This document shows, in pieces, positions 16,600-25,534 of a stretch of DNA of 64,000 bases. The notes beneath the pieces are model-generated. The model ran no database searches and had not been told where the DNA came from. It saw only the letters and a program-made list of their open reading frames with translations. Each line of letters starts with the position of its first letter. Positions within the stretch are counted from its first letter, which is position 1. The position numbers and the translations under genes were made by a program. The stretch comes from Bradyrhizobium sp. PSBB068 (lineage in GTDB: Bacteria > Pseudomonadota > Alphaproteobacteria > Rhizobiales > Xanthobacteraceae): NCBI GenBank assembly GCA_016839165.1, contig CP069300.1:124001-188000 (forward strand). The letters run 5' to 3'.

Positions 16600-18123
16600 T
16601 TACTTCACCGCGGAGAAGCGGGTGTCGAACGAGTTGGTCTGCACAACCGGCGCAGAGCCGGCGAGTTGGGTCGCCGCCGGCGCGGCTGCGGCGGTGTCGG
16701 TTGCTTGCGGCTTCGGTGCGGGCTTGGCGGTGACTTTCGGCTCGGCCTTCGGGGCGACGCGCACAACCGATTGCGGTTTGGCATCGGCGACCTTCGGCTT
16801 GGCCGGTGCGGCAGCGGCCGGCGCCGGTGCGGCGGTCTTGCTGGCGTCGGCGGTGGCGCCACCGATGCCGACCTTGCGGGCAAAGCTCGAGAGGAAGCCT
16901 TCGGACTTGTCCGACGCATTCGCCGAAGCGACACGGGTGTTGGCTGCGGGCGTTGTCGACGACGTCGTTGCCACCACCGGCTCGTCCTGCTGGACCGCGA
17001 GGTTGGGCCGTGGCGGATTGACCGTGCCGGGGATCGTGCCGGGCGCGCGGGCGAGCGACATCGATTGCAGCGCCTGGCTGTCGCCGCCTTCGGAGAGACC
17101 GGTGTTTCCTTCCGGAATCTTCGAGGCGAAGATCGCGTTCATGCCGCCGTCGATGCCGGTGTTGAGGCGCGCCACCGGCGTGCCCTTGGACACCAGCTTG
17201 GCAGTCTCGGCGGCGTCCTGCTGCTCCTTCTCGCGCACCGCGCTCGCGATCTCCTCGGGGACCACATAGGCCGGGCACTTCGCGGAAGCATCGAACACCG
17301 GATCGCGCGTGGCGTTCGGTGCCTTGACGGCGTCGAACACGTATTTCTTCTCGCAGAAGTCGACCTTCGGCTCCTGCTTCGTCACTTCGAAATGATCATA
17401 GCCTTCCTTGATCATCTTCCAGAAAGGCATGTTCGGATTGTTGCGGTGCTTGGCCATGTTCACCGGCGTCATCCGGAACGGATAGGCCTGCAGCTGGAAC
17501 GCCTTCTGGCCGCCGAAGAAGGACTCACGGCCCAGCGAATAGATTTCCGCAATCTGCTCGTCGGTCATTGCGTAACAGCCGCGCGAGGAGCAGTCGCCAT
17601 GCACCATCAGCTGCGAGCCGGTACGGCCGAGCGCCTTGTCGAACGCGTTGGGATAGCCGGTGTTGAACGAGAGATAGTAGGCCGACTGCGGATTCATCTG
17701 GCTCGGGTTGATCGAGTAGAATCCCTCTGGCGCCTGGCGGTCGCCCTCGCGGACCTTCGGGCCGAGATCGCCCGACCAGCGGCAGATCGGATAGGTCTTG
17801 AGCAGTGCGAACTGGCCGGAGCGGGTCTGCTTCCAGACCTCGAGCTCGGCCTCCTGCTTGAACAGCCGCACCAGGATCGGCGACTGCATATCCATGTCCT
17901 TCTCGGTCATGGCAGCGACGAGTTTCGGCGGGACCGGCTGGTTGGCCTTGGCGTTCTGGGCGAGCGAAATCTGGTCGCTGTCACAGCCGGCGAGCATGAC
18001 GCCCGCGGCGAGCACCGCCGAAGTCAGAAGCGCGCGTACGAGCGTGCGATGAGTCAAGTCCGAGCTCCACACCCACCGGGCGATTTTCGCGACCCCAACA
18101 CGGCGAATATGCCCTGAAGCCAT
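16600..18123 (-). CDS. Lipoprotein-type L,D-transpeptidase (YkuD domain)
   Basis: Up to 507 residues. After a basic N-terminus and hydrophobic segment the lipobox LAGC (Cys near residue 47) predicts a lipoprotein at the inner or outer membrane. The YkuD/L,D-transpeptidase-like domain spans about residues 60-260, with the catalytic motif VHGDCSSRGCYAM (His, Ser-x-Gly-Cys). L,D-transpeptidases cross-link peptidoglycan or anchor proteins to it. The C-terminal 200 residues are Ala/Pro/Lys rich and probably disordered, as in wall-spanning proteins. The Arg that usually follows the catalytic Cys region is replaced by Ala-Met, as in the large YafK-like branch. The start could be ATG 18123 or an internal GTG nearer the signal (about 18072). 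Confidence 0.85.
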   Translation of the reverse strand: MASGHIRRVGVAKIARWVWSSDLTHRTLVRALLTSAVLAAGVMLAGCDSDQISLAQNAKANQPVPPKLVAAMTEKDMDMQSPILVRLFKQEAELEVWKQTRSGQFALLKTYPICRWSGDLGPKVREGDRQAPEGFYSINPSQMNPQSAYYLSFNTGYPNAFDKALGRTGSQLMVHGDCSSRGCYAMTDEQIAEIYSLGRESFFGGQKAFQLQAYPFRMTPVNMAKHRNNPNMPFWKMIKEGYDHFEVTKQEPKVDFCEKKYVFDAVKAPNATRDPVFDASAKCPAYVVPEEIASAVREKEQQDAAETAKLVSKGTPVARLNTGIDGGMNAIFASKIPEGNTGLSEGGDSQALQSMSLARAPGTIPGTVNPPRPNLAVQQDEPVVATTSSTTPAANTRVASANASDKSEGFLSSFARKVGIGGATADASKTAAPAPAAAAPAKPKVADAKPQSVVRVAPKAEPKVTAKPAPKPQATDTAAAAPAATQLAGSAPVVQTNSFDTRFSAVK

Positions 18124-18286
18124 TGTGTAAAATATTAGCCTTCGACCACCCCTGCTCGCAACCTGAACCGGGGCTGACAGCCCTCACGGTAGCAGGCATG
18201 GTTCAAGGAACGTTAAAGACCCGCCTCGGGGCCCAATTACGGCGAAATCGGCCGATTTGGACGAAAAATCCGGCCGTTTGGACGCC

Positions 18287-19249
18287 TCAGCCGAGCTTGC
18301 GGCCGATATCGAGGAACTTCTGGCGCCGCTGTTTGCGAATCGCGTCCGGATCAAGATTTCGTAGGTCGTTCAAGGCCTGGGCGATGGCATCGCCGGTGGT
18401 CGCGATCATCGCGGCGGGGTCGCGATGTGCGCCGCCGGAGGGCTCCTTGAGGATCTGGTCGATCACGCCGAAGCGCAGCATGTCCTGCGCGGTGATCTTC
18501 ATGCTGTTGGCGGCCTCCTGGGCCTTGGTGCCGTCGCGCCACAGGATCGAGGACGCGGCCTCCGGTGAGATCACGCTGTAGATCGCGTGCTCCATCATCA
18601 GCACGCGGTTCGCTGTGGTGATGGCGATGGCGCCGCCCGACATGCCTTCGCCGGTGACGATCGCGATATTGGGCACGCCGAGCGACAGGCAGGCATCGGT
18701 CGAGCGTGCGATCGCCTCGGCCTGGCCGCGCTCCTCGGCACCGATGCCGGGATAAGCGCCGGCGGAATCGACGATCGACAGCACCGGGATGCCGAAGCGA
18801 TCGGCCATCTCCATCAGCCGCACCGCCTTGCGGTAGCCTTCGGGGCGCGCCATGCCGAAATTGTGCTTGATGCGGCTGTCGGTGGTGGCGCCCTTCTCCT
18901 GGCCGACCACGCAGATGCTCTCGCCGCGGAAGCGGCCGAAGCCGCCGATCAGCGCTTCGTCGTCGGCGAATTTGCGGTCGCCGGCCATCGGCGTGAATTC
19001 GGTGATCAGGCCGCCGATGAAATCGGTGAAGTGCGGCCGCTGCGGATGCCGCGCCACCAGCGTCTTCTGCCACGGCGTCAGATTGGCGTAGAGGTCGGTG
19101 AGCGCCTGCGCCGCCTTGTCCTCGATCCGCGCGACCTCGTCGCCGATGTCGCTGCCGCTTGCGGCAAGCGTGCGCAACTCGTCGATCTTGGATTCAAGCT
19201 CGGCGACGGGTTTTTCGAAGTCGAGATAGCTGCGCATCGGGTCGGGCAT
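18287..19249 (-). CDS. accA: Acetyl-CoA carboxylase carboxyltransferase subunit alpha
   Basis: A 320-residue protein that, with AccD, transfers the carboxyl group from biotin carboxyl carrier protein to acetyl-CoA, giving malonyl-CoA for fatty acid synthesis. Recognisable parts are YLDFEKPVAELESKIDELR at the N-terminus, LVARHPQRPHFTDFI, GRFRGESICVVGQEKG, FGMARPEGYRKAVRLM and the oxyanion-hole glycines in GEGMSGGAIAIT. Length fits the family. ATG 19249 (MPDPMRSYLD) is the natural start; sequence upstream is non-coding and holds a promoter-like element with a palindrome. Confidence 0.97.
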   Translation of the reverse strand: MPDPMRSYLDFEKPVAELESKIDELRTLAASGSDIGDEVARIEDKAAQALTDLYANLTPWQKTLVARHPQRPHFTDFIGGLITEFTPMAGDRKFADDEALIGGFGRFRGESICVVGQEKGATTDSRIKHNFGMARPEGYRKAVRLMEMADRFGIPVLSIVDSAGAYPGIGAEERGQAEAIARSTDACLSLGVPNIAIVTGEGMSGGAIAITTANRVLMMEHAIYSVISPEAASSILWRDGTKAQEAANSMKITAQDMLRFGVIDQILKEPSGGAHRDPAAMIATTGDAIAQALNDLRNLDPDAIRKQRRQKFLDIGRKLG

Positions 19250-19296
19250 CAACTCAATATAGGGAGGAACGGTGCGAGGGGCGAAGCGGTTTCGGC

Positions 19297-19324
19297 GTGA
19301 TACAGAGAAGTTACGTAACTTCAA
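19297..19324 (-). promoter_or_regulatory. Candidate accA promoter with embedded palindrome
   Basis: Reading toward accA, a -35-like TTGAAG (19319-19324) and a -10-like TATCAC (19297-19302) are 16 bases apart. The perfect 16-base palindrome GAAGTTACGTAACTTC (19307-19322) overlaps the -35 box and spacer, the usual place for a repressor operator. Confidence 0.45.
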
Positions 19325-19451
19325 ATGGTTAACGCGCATTCGGGCGGTATGCGCGCTTCGGGATCGCAGGCAGGTGACGCTCTTTCCGCGGAGATGGTGC
19401 GGAAGTCAAGGCGGATCAGGTGGCGGTATCGATGTCCGGTGGGCGCTGGAC

Positions 19452-20477
19452 TTACTTCTCCGCCAGCGGATGCAGGTCGCGGACCAGGCTCTTCAGCCGC
19501 TCCTCGACCACATGCGTGTAGATCTGGGTGGTCGAGATGTCGGTGTGGCCGAGCAGGGTCTGCACGATGCGCAGGTCTGCGCCGTTGTGCAGCAGATGGC
19601 TGGCGAAGGCGTGACGCAGCACGTGCGGCGAGACCAGCCGCGGCGCGAGGCCGGAGGCGCTCGCGAGCTCCTTCAGGTCGCGGGCAAAATGCTGCCGGGT
19701 CAGATGGCCGCTCTCGCCGGAGGACGGAAACAGCCATTTCGATGGCGCGGCCTTCTTCGCCTTCGGCGTCATCACCTCGAGCGCCGCAAGGTAATCCGCC
19801 ATCGCCTGGCGCGAGGCATCGTTCAGCGGCACCAGCCGCTCCTTGTTGCCCTTGCCGCGGACCACGATCATCCGCGCATCGCGTCGCGCCGCGGAGACCG
19901 GCAGCGACACCAACTCGGAGACGCGCAGGCCGGTGGCGTAGAGCACCTCGAGCAGGCAATAGAGCCGCAACGCGCGCAGCCGCTGCGCCGGCGAGACGTC
20001 GGTCTGGGTCAGCTCCCTGGCGCGGGTCAGCATGCGGTCGACGTCGGAGATCGACAGCACCTTGGGCAGGCCGCGGCCGCGCTTCGGGCCGGACAGGATC
20101 GCGGCCGGATCGTCGGAGCGGACCCGTTCATTGAGCAGGAAGCGGTAGAGATGCCGCATCGCCGACAGCCGCCGCGCGACACTGGTCGACTTGAAGCCGC
20201 GGGTGTCCAGGTCGGCGAGGTAGCCGCGCAGCGCCTCGGTGTCGGCGCTGGTGAAATCGGCGCCGGCATGGCCGAGGTAGTCGGAGAAATCGGTGAGGTC
20301 GCGCCGGTAGGCGTCGAGCGTGTTGCTGCCTGCGCCCTGTTCCGCGGCCAGCATGTCGAGGAACAGCGCGGTCAGTTTGGCGTCGGAGGACTTGGCCGGG
20401 ATCTTGGCCGGGGTCTTGGTGCCCGGCTTGGCGGATGTCTTGGTGATCTTGGCGGAAGCGGTCATGCCAAGACTCAT
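19452..20477 (-). CDS. xerD: Tyrosine recombinase XerD
   Basis: A site-specific recombinase of up to 341 residues that, with XerC, resolves chromosome dimers at dif. The N-terminal SAM-like core-binding domain (about 35-125, DAYRRDLTDFSDYLG) precedes the catalytic domain. The catalytic residues are visible: Arg in ATGLRVSELV, Lys in RGKGNKERLVP, His-Arg in HVLRHAFASHLL, His in LLGHTDIS and the Tyr nucleophile in TTQIYTHV. A Lys/Ala/Pro-rich N-terminal 30 residues is extra to typical XerD. The start may be Met at 20477 or 20465. The position between accA and aroK is standard housekeeping context, so this is not a mobile-element integrase. Confidence 0.93.
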   Translation of the reverse strand: MSLGMTASAKITKTSAKPGTKTPAKIPAKSSDAKLTALFLDMLAAEQGAGSNTLDAYRRDLTDFSDYLGHAGADFTSADTEALRGYLADLDTRGFKSTSVARRLSAMRHLYRFLLNERVRSDDPAAILSGPKRGRGLPKVLSISDVDRMLTRARELTQTDVSPAQRLRALRLYCLLEVLYATGLRVSELVSLPVSAARRDARMIVVRGKGNKERLVPLNDASRQAMADYLAALEVMTPKAKKAAPSKWLFPSSGESGHLTRQHFARDLKELASASGLAPRLVSPHVLRHAFASHLLHNGADLRIVQTLLGHTDISTTQIYTHVVEERLKSLVRDLHPLAEK

Positions 20478-20482
20478 AGCGC

Positions 20483-20629
20483 CTATTTCTTGAGGAACTT
20501 ATCCGGCGGGATGGTCACCGTCATTTCGCGCGGCTTCGGCTGCACGAAATTCGCCAGCGCGAAGACGATGCCGTAGCCGATCCCGAAAATCACGGCGACG
20601 ACCGTCAGGAAGCGGAACAGGCTGGGCAT
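20483..20629 (-). CDS. 48-residue single-span membrane protein
   Basis: A tiny gene, 48 residues: MPSLFRFLTVVAVIFGIGYG, then a second hydrophobic run to about residue 28, then a polar tail VQPKPREMTVTIPPDKFLKK. One transmembrane helix is expected, with the basic/acidic tail on one side. It ends five bases before the xerD start on the same strand and is divergent from aroK, so it may be the first gene of an xerD transcript. The reading frame keeps typical high third-position GC and a plausible stop, which supports a real gene. Function unknown. Confidence 0.65.
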   Translation of the reverse strand: MPSLFRFLTVVAVIFGIGYGIVFALANFVQPKPREMTVTIPPDKFLKK

Positions 20630-20774
20630 GGAGGCGACTCGGGCGGCGAATTAACCAATGAAATCATCCAACATGTTCCCCGCGCGGTTGCAAGAGTCGC
20701 TGGTAACGGTGTCGCCGGGGGTAGTATAGGTTGCTCGAATTCTGAACAATTCGTCCCAATATCCGAGCTTTTTG

Positions 20775-21410
20775 ATGTCCGACGCAGCCGTCCCAGCGTC
20801 CACCACCCACCCGACCCTCGAGGCCGATATCACGGCCGCGCTGGGGCCGCGGTCGATCGTGTTGGTCGGCATGATGGGGGCCGGCAAGTCGACCATCGGC
20901 CGGCGGATGGCGGCGCGGCTGAAGCTGCCGTTCACCGATGCCGACACCGAGATCGAGACGGCGGCGGACATGACGATCCCGGAGATCTTCGAGACCCATG
21001 GCGAGCCGTATTTCCGCGACGGCGAGGCGCGGGTGATCGCCCGCATCCTCGACAGCGGCCCGGTGGTGCTGGCCACCGGCGGCGGCGCGTTCATGCGCGA
21101 GGAGACCCGCAACCGGATCCGCGACCGCGCGATCTCGATCTGGCTCAAGGCCGACAGTGATATCATCATGCGCCGGGTCCGCCGGCGCGCCGATCGGCCG
21201 CTGCTGCAGAACGCCGACCCCGAGGCGACCGTGAACCGCCTGCTCAGCGAGCGCGAGCCGGTCTATCGCCGCGCCGACCTGACGATCGCCTCGCGCGACG
21301 TGCCGCATGACCGTATCGTCGACGAATGCCTCGCAGCCCTGCATGCGCATCTGTGCGGCGTGCGTCCGGCCAGTGAGCCACCATCTGATGGAATGAACAC
21401 GACCTCATGA
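20775..21410 (+). CDS. aroK: Shikimate kinase
   Basis: A 211-residue kinase phosphorylating shikimate at the 3-hydroxyl with ATP, fifth step of the chorismate pathway. The P-loop is GMMGAGKST (about residues 33-41), the shikimate-binding segments are DADTEIE and FRDGEARV, and the GGGAF turn follows. The LID region contains RADRPLLQ. An N-terminal extension of about 25 residues is common in rhizobial forms. ATG 20775 is preferred over TTG 20772. The stop overlaps the aroB start as ATGA, so the two are translationally coupled. Confidence 0.96.
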   Translation: MSDAAVPASTTHPTLEADITAALGPRSIVLVGMMGAGKSTIGRRMAARLKLPFTDADTEIETAADMTIPEIFETHGEPYFRDGEARVIARILDSGPVVLATGGGAFMREETRNRIRDRAISIWLKADSDIIMRRVRRRADRPLLQNADPEATVNRLLSEREPVYRRADLTIASRDVPHDRIVDECLAALHAHLCGVRPASEPPSDGMNTTS

Positions 21411-22549
21411 CTGCGCCCTTGAAACATTCCGCCTCCGTTACCGTCGACGTCGCGCTCGGCGACCGTGCCTATGACATCGTGATCGGCCGCGACGTGCTGG
21501 CCTCGCTCGGCGACCGCGTCGCGGCGCTGCGCCCCGGTGTGCGGACCGCCATCGTCACCGACCGCACCGTCGCCAGGCACTGGCTGGAGCAGACCGAGGC
21601 GTCGCTCGCCGCCGCGGGCGTGCCGACGGCGCGGATCGTCGTCGAGGAAGGCGAGGGCTCGAAGAGCTACGCCACCCTGACGCAGGTCAGCGAAGCGCTG
21701 ATCGCGGCCAAGATCGAGCGCAACGATCTGGTGATCGCGCTCGGTGGCGGCGTGGTCGGCGATCTCGCCGGCTTCGCGGCGGCGATCCTGCGCCGCGGCG
21801 TCGATTTCGTGCAGGTGCCGACCTCGCTGCTCGCGCAGGTCGATTCCTCGGTCGGCGGCAAGACCGGCATCAACTCGCCGCAAGGCAAGAACCTGATCGG
21901 CGCCTTCCATCAGCCGGTGCTGGTGATTGCGGACACCTCGGTGCTCGACACGCTGTCGCCGCGCCAGTTCCGCGCCGGCTACGCCGAGGTCGCGAAATAC
22001 GGCATCCTGGGCGACGAGGCCTTCTTCGCCTGGCTCGAGAAGAACCATGCCGACATCTTCGCCGGCGGCGCCGGGCGCGAGCACGCGATCGCGACCTCCT
22101 GTCGCGCCAAGGCCGGCGTCGTCTCCCGCGACGAGCGCGAGACCGGCGAGCGTGCGCTGCTCAATCTCGGTCACACTTTCGGTCACGCGCTGGAAGCCGC
22201 AACCGGCTTCTCCGACCGCCTGTTCCACGGCGAGGGCGTCTCGGTCGGCATGGTGCTGGCCGCGGAGTTCTCGGCGCAGCTCGGCATGATCTCGACCGAC
22301 GATGCCGCCCGGATCGCGCGTCATCTTTCCGCGGTAGGATTGCCGACGCGCCTGCAGGATATCGCGGGCTTCACGCAGGAAGGGCTCGCCGACGCCGACG
22401 CGCTGCTGGCGCTGATGGCGCAGGACAAGAAGGTCAAGCGCGGCAAGCTCACCTTCATCCTGCTCGAGGCGGTCGGCCGCGCCGTGATTGCCAACAATGT
22501 CGAGCCGCAGCCGGTGCGCGACTTCCTGCAAGCCAAGCTGAAGGCTTAG
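21407..22549 (+). CDS. aroB: 3-dehydroquinate synthase
   Basis: A 380-residue NAD- and metal-dependent enzyme converting DAHP to 3-dehydroquinate, second step of the shikimate pathway. The NAD site GGGVVGDLAGFAAA, the VPTSLLAQVDSSVGGKTGIN segment and the metal ligand region LNLGHTFGHALE are all present, as is FHGEGVSVGM. Length is normal. It is coupled to aroK by a four-base ATGA overlap. The aroK-aroB-CNNM protein order is common in alphaproteobacteria. Confidence 0.97.
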   Translation: MTAPLKHSASVTVDVALGDRAYDIVIGRDVLASLGDRVAALRPGVRTAIVTDRTVARHWLEQTEASLAAAGVPTARIVVEEGEGSKSYATLTQVSEALIAAKIERNDLVIALGGGVVGDLAGFAAAILRRGVDFVQVPTSLLAQVDSSVGGKTGINSPQGKNLIGAFHQPVLVIADTSVLDTLSPRQFRAGYAEVAKYGILGDEAFFAWLEKNHADIFAGGAGREHAIATSCRAKAGVVSRDERETGERALLNLGHTFGHALEAATGFSDRLFHGEGVSVGMVLAAEFSAQLGMISTDDAARIARHLSAVGLPTRLQDIAGFTQEGLADADALLALMAQDKKVKRGKLTFILLEAVGRAVIANNVEPQPVRDFLQAKLKA

Positions 22550-22599
22550 ATCGGGATGCCCCTCCTTTGGATCGTCATCCCGCTCTATCTTTTTGATTC

Positions 22600-22648
22600 G
22601 AGCATGATCTTCTCGGAGAACCGCGACACACTTTTCCGGATCATGCTC
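22600..22648. repeat. AGCATGATC inverted repeat
   Basis: Perfect ten-base arms GAGCATGATC (22600-22609) and GATCATGCTC (22639-22648) around a 29-base loop with TTCTCGGAGAACC and TTTTCCG. It lies between aroB and the CNNM gene. A second copy of the core is at 57246-57290. Confidence 0.8.
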
Positions 22649-22666
22649 TAGCCACGGATCAAATCA

Positions 22667-23977
22667 GTGGGATGGTTCACCTTCTCGATCGTTCTGCTCT
22701 GCCTGCTCATCTCCGCCTTCTTCTCGGCGAGTGAGACCGCGCTGACCGGCGCCTCGCGCGCCAGCATGTTGCGGCTGTCGAAGCAGGGCAACAGCGAGGC
22801 CACGGTGGTCTCGAGCCTGATGGCGATGCGCGAGCGGATGATCGGCGCGCTGCTGCTCGGCAACAATATCGCCAATATCGGCGCGTCCGCGCTTGCCACC
22901 GGCATCTTCACCGCCTGGTTCGGCGATGTCGGCGTGCTCTACGCGACCGGCGTGATGACGGTGCTGGTGGTGATCTTCGCGGAAGTGCTGCCGAAGACCG
23001 TCGCGATCAATGCGCCGGACCGGGTGTCGCTTTTGGTGGCCCGGCCGATGCGGTTGACGGTGTTCGTGCTCGGGCCGCTGCTGACCATCATCGAAGGGAT
23101 CGTCCGTGCCCTGATGAAGCTGCTCGGCATCAAGATCGGCGCGCATCAGGCCATCCTGTCGCCGACCGAGCGCCTGCGCGGCGCGGTCGATCTGCTGCAT
23201 CACGAGGGCAAGGTCGAGAAGCAGGACCGCGACATGCTCGGCGGACTGTTGGACCTCAGCGAGCTGCAGGTCTCCGACGTGATGGTCCATCGCACCGAGA
23301 TGACCATGGTCAATGCCGACCTGCCGCCGGAAGAACTGGTGCGCGAGGTGCTCGCCAGCGAATATACCCGCATCCCGCTGTGGCGGGAGAAGCCGGAGAA
23401 TATCGTCGGCGTGCTGCACGCCAAGGATCTGCTGCGCGCGATGCGCGCCAATGAAGGCGACATGTCCGCGATCGATGCCTCCGCGATCGCGCTGCCGCCC
23501 TGGTTCGTGCCGGAGATGCGCCCGGTCTCCGAACAGTTGAAGGCGTTCCGCCGCCGCAAGACCCATTTCGCCCTCGTGGTCGACGAGTATGGCGAGGTCG
23601 AAGGCATGGTCACGCTGGAGGACATCCTGGAGGAGATCGTCGGCGACATCTCCGACGAGCATGACGTCGTCGTCGCCGGCGTGCGGGCGCAGCCGGACGG
23701 CTCCGTGGTGGTCGACGGTTCGGTGCCGATCCGCGACCTCAACCGCGCGATGGACTGGCGCCTGCCGGACGAGGAGGCGACCACGGTCGCCGGCCTCGTG
23801 ATCCACGAGGCGCGCTCGATCCCGGAGCGCGGCCAGAGCTTCACCTTCCACGGCTTCCGTTTCCGCGTGCTCCGCCGCGAGCGCAACCGCATCACCGCGC
23901 TGCGCATCGTCGCCGTGCCGCGCGAGGCCGCCGAGCTCGACGAGAAGAAGCCGAAGCGGGCCGGCACGGCGTTCTAG
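22667..23977 (+). CDS. CNNM/CBS-domain membrane protein (HlyC/CorC family)
   Basis: A 436-residue protein of the CNNM (DUF21) transporter family, probably acting in Mg2+ or Co2+ homeostasis at the inner membrane. Residues 1-140 form the DUF21 membrane domain (AFFSASETALTGASRASML, GNNIANIGASALATG, EVLPKTVAI). Two CBS domains follow at about 205-335 (VSDVMVHRTEMTMV, FALVVDEYGEVEGMVTLEDI) and then a CorC/HlyC C-terminal domain (about 350-425). The start GTG 22667 puts the first helix right at the N-terminus. The family is often misnamed haemolysin. It follows aroB after a palindromic repeat. Confidence 0.9.
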   Translation: MGWFTFSIVLLCLLISAFFSASETALTGASRASMLRLSKQGNSEATVVSSLMAMRERMIGALLLGNNIANIGASALATGIFTAWFGDVGVLYATGVMTVLVVIFAEVLPKTVAINAPDRVSLLVARPMRLTVFVLGPLLTIIEGIVRALMKLLGIKIGAHQAILSPTERLRGAVDLLHHEGKVEKQDRDMLGGLLDLSELQVSDVMVHRTEMTMVNADLPPEELVREVLASEYTRIPLWREKPENIVGVLHAKDLLRAMRANEGDMSAIDASAIALPPWFVPEMRPVSEQLKAFRRRKTHFALVVDEYGEVEGMVTLEDILEEIVGDISDEHDVVVAGVRAQPDGSVVVDGSVPIRDLNRAMDWRLPDEEATTVAGLVIHEARSIPERGQSFTFHGFRFRVLRRERNRITALRIVAVPREAAELDEKKPKRAGTAF

Positions 23978-24014
23978 GCGTACGGCTGGTGTCGATCTAT
24001 CACCGTCACCCTGA

Positions 24015-25530
24015 CAGCTTGTGAAGCTTTCGGGTTTTGCCTTTTACGTCTGTAGGTCGGGTGGGTTTGGTTTTTTGCGCAGCTGCGGCCGGGTGGCCGA
24101 TGTGGTGTTTAAGCGCTGTAGAGCCGATGCCCTTGTAAGACGTTGTTGGTGAGGGCGAACCAGAGCGCGACGGCACGGACCTTTTCAAGGCCGCGTACGG
24201 TGAGTTGCCGCAGGCCCCAGTTGCGCCATCGAGCGTGGATGCACTCGCAGATCGATCGGAGCTTGTACTGGGCCTTGCCCGGCTCGCTTGCCATCCGTGC
24301 CCGCCAAGCCAACACGCCCGGGCCGTCGCCGCGCCGCGGCAGGTAGGGATCGGTACCGTGCTTGGATTGCGTGGGCGGACAATAGACCTCAACCCCTTGA
24401 TCATGCGCCCACTCGATGTCCTCGGCACTGCCAAAGCCGCCATCAACGAGATGGCGGCCCGGAAGGCGGCCGGTCCGCGCGCGCAAGCGATCTAGCATTG
24501 GCTGCATGAGGCCGCGATCGGAACCAATATTGGTCACGTCGAGCCCGGCCACGATCTGCTCGCCGGCCGCGCTCGCCACCTGCACATTGTATCCTGGCCG
24601 GAAGCCGCCGTCGGCCATCTTCATGACGCGGGCGTCGGGGTCCGTCGTAGAGGCGCGCGGCTCCTTCGGCGTCTTGCCGTTGTTGCGCTTGTCTTCGCGC
24701 GCCTGGCGCTGCCGCTTGATCTCGGCGAGCGCGGCCTGCGCTGCCTTCAGGCGTTCGGTGCGCTCACGCGCCGCTCGCTCCTTGGCCGCCTTGATGCGCT
24801 GGTTGCTGGCATCGGAGCGCGCCTCGACCTCGCGTTTGAGCTCCGCCACGATCGTCTGCGCGGTCTCCAAATGGTGATCGAGTGTCTGTTCTCGCCGGAA
24901 CGAGGCGGCCCCGGCGCTCGCCCGGATCCGCACGCCGTCCTGCGCCAGCTTGCTGAGGTCGACCAGGCCCACCTCCGCCAAGGCCGCAAGATGTTCGGCG
25001 AGCAGCCGATCGAGCAGATCGGCGCATCCGACCCGGAAGTCCGCCAGCGTATGGTAGTTCACCGAGACCCCGCCACACAGCCAGCGATAGACATCGTGGC
25101 TCTCGCACAGCCGCTCCAGGGCGCGAGCGCTTCCTACCCCGTCGCTGGTCGCATAGAGCCACAGTGCCAGCAAAAGCCGTGGCGACGTCGCCGGATGACC
25201 CGGCCTCTCGCCCCGCGCCTTGATCCGATCTTCAAGCTCGCGCAGCTCGAGCCCGTCGACATAGCACCAGATCACCCGCGCCGGATGATCTTCCCCGATC
25301 AGGCTATCGATATCCACCGCCCGCAGTTCAATCTGATCGCGCTGCGGCTCGCGCAGACGCGGCAAACCCGCTGGCGCCGCATCAGTTTGCGGCTTCGGCT
25401 GCTCCGGCAGTTCTCCAAACAGCTGGTCTTCAGCCATCTCCCGCTCTCCCGCAATTCAGCGATTGCAGGGAATCACATCCCCCATCCCTCCCGCTACATC
25501 TTTCGCCCAAGCCACAAAAATTCACACGCT
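24015..25530 (-). mobile_element. IS1182-family insertion sequence
   Basis: About 1516 bases enclosing one transposase gene. The imperfect terminal inverted repeats include AGCTTGTGAA at the left (24016-24025) and, read inward from the right, AGCGTGTGAA (25530 back to 25521). CTGA flanks both ends (24011-24014 and 25531-25534), a likely four-base target duplication. Removing the element and one CTGA rejoins caccCTGAggagccgcg, the usual beginning of a dispersed palindrome whose remainder follows at 25535-25612. The ends are placed by eye. Confidence 0.75.
24109..25437 (-). CDS. IS1182 family transposase
   Basis: A 442-residue DDE transposase. The N-terminal DUF772-type region (residues 38-120: AVDIDSLIGEDHPARV, SPRLLLALWLYA) leads into the RNase-H-like core. 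Likely acidic residues are visible in LAQDGVRIRASA, LVDGGFGSAEDIE and CECIHARWRNWG. A charged coiled-coil insertion (about 190-260, ERAARERTERLKAAQ) is usual for this family. The frame is uninterrupted from ATG 25437 to the stop, so the element may still be active. It fills nearly all of the element. Confidence 0.93.
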   Translation of the reverse strand: MAEDQLFGELPEQPKPQTDAAPAGLPRLREPQRDQIELRAVDIDSLIGEDHPARVIWCYVDGLELRELEDRIKARGERPGHPATSPRLLLALWLYATSDGVGSARALERLCESHDVYRWLCGGVSVNYHTLADFRVGCADLLDRLLAEHLAALAEVGLVDLSKLAQDGVRIRASAGAASFRREQTLDHHLETAQTIVAELKREVEARSDASNQRIKAAKERAARERTERLKAAQAALAEIKRQRQAREDKRNNGKTPKEPRASTTDPDARVMKMADGGFRPGYNVQVASAAGEQIVAGLDVTNIGSDRGLMQPMLDRLRARTGRLPGRHLVDGGFGSAEDIEWAHDQGVEVYCPPTQSKHGTDPYLPRRGDGPGVLAWRARMASEPGKAQYKLRSICECIHARWRNWGLRQLTVRGLEKVRAVALWFALTNNVLQGHRLYSA

Positions 25531-25534
25531 CTGA

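Noticed and set aside
16465..18117. Plus-strand frame opposite the L,D-transpeptidase
   Set aside because: The minus strand has an intact YkuD motif and lipobox; the plus frame has no domain and begins inside repeat DNA.
19452..20477. Integrase of a genomic island
   Set aside because: Sequence and neighbours fit housekeeping XerD; no tRNA, attachment repeats or mobility genes are adjacent.
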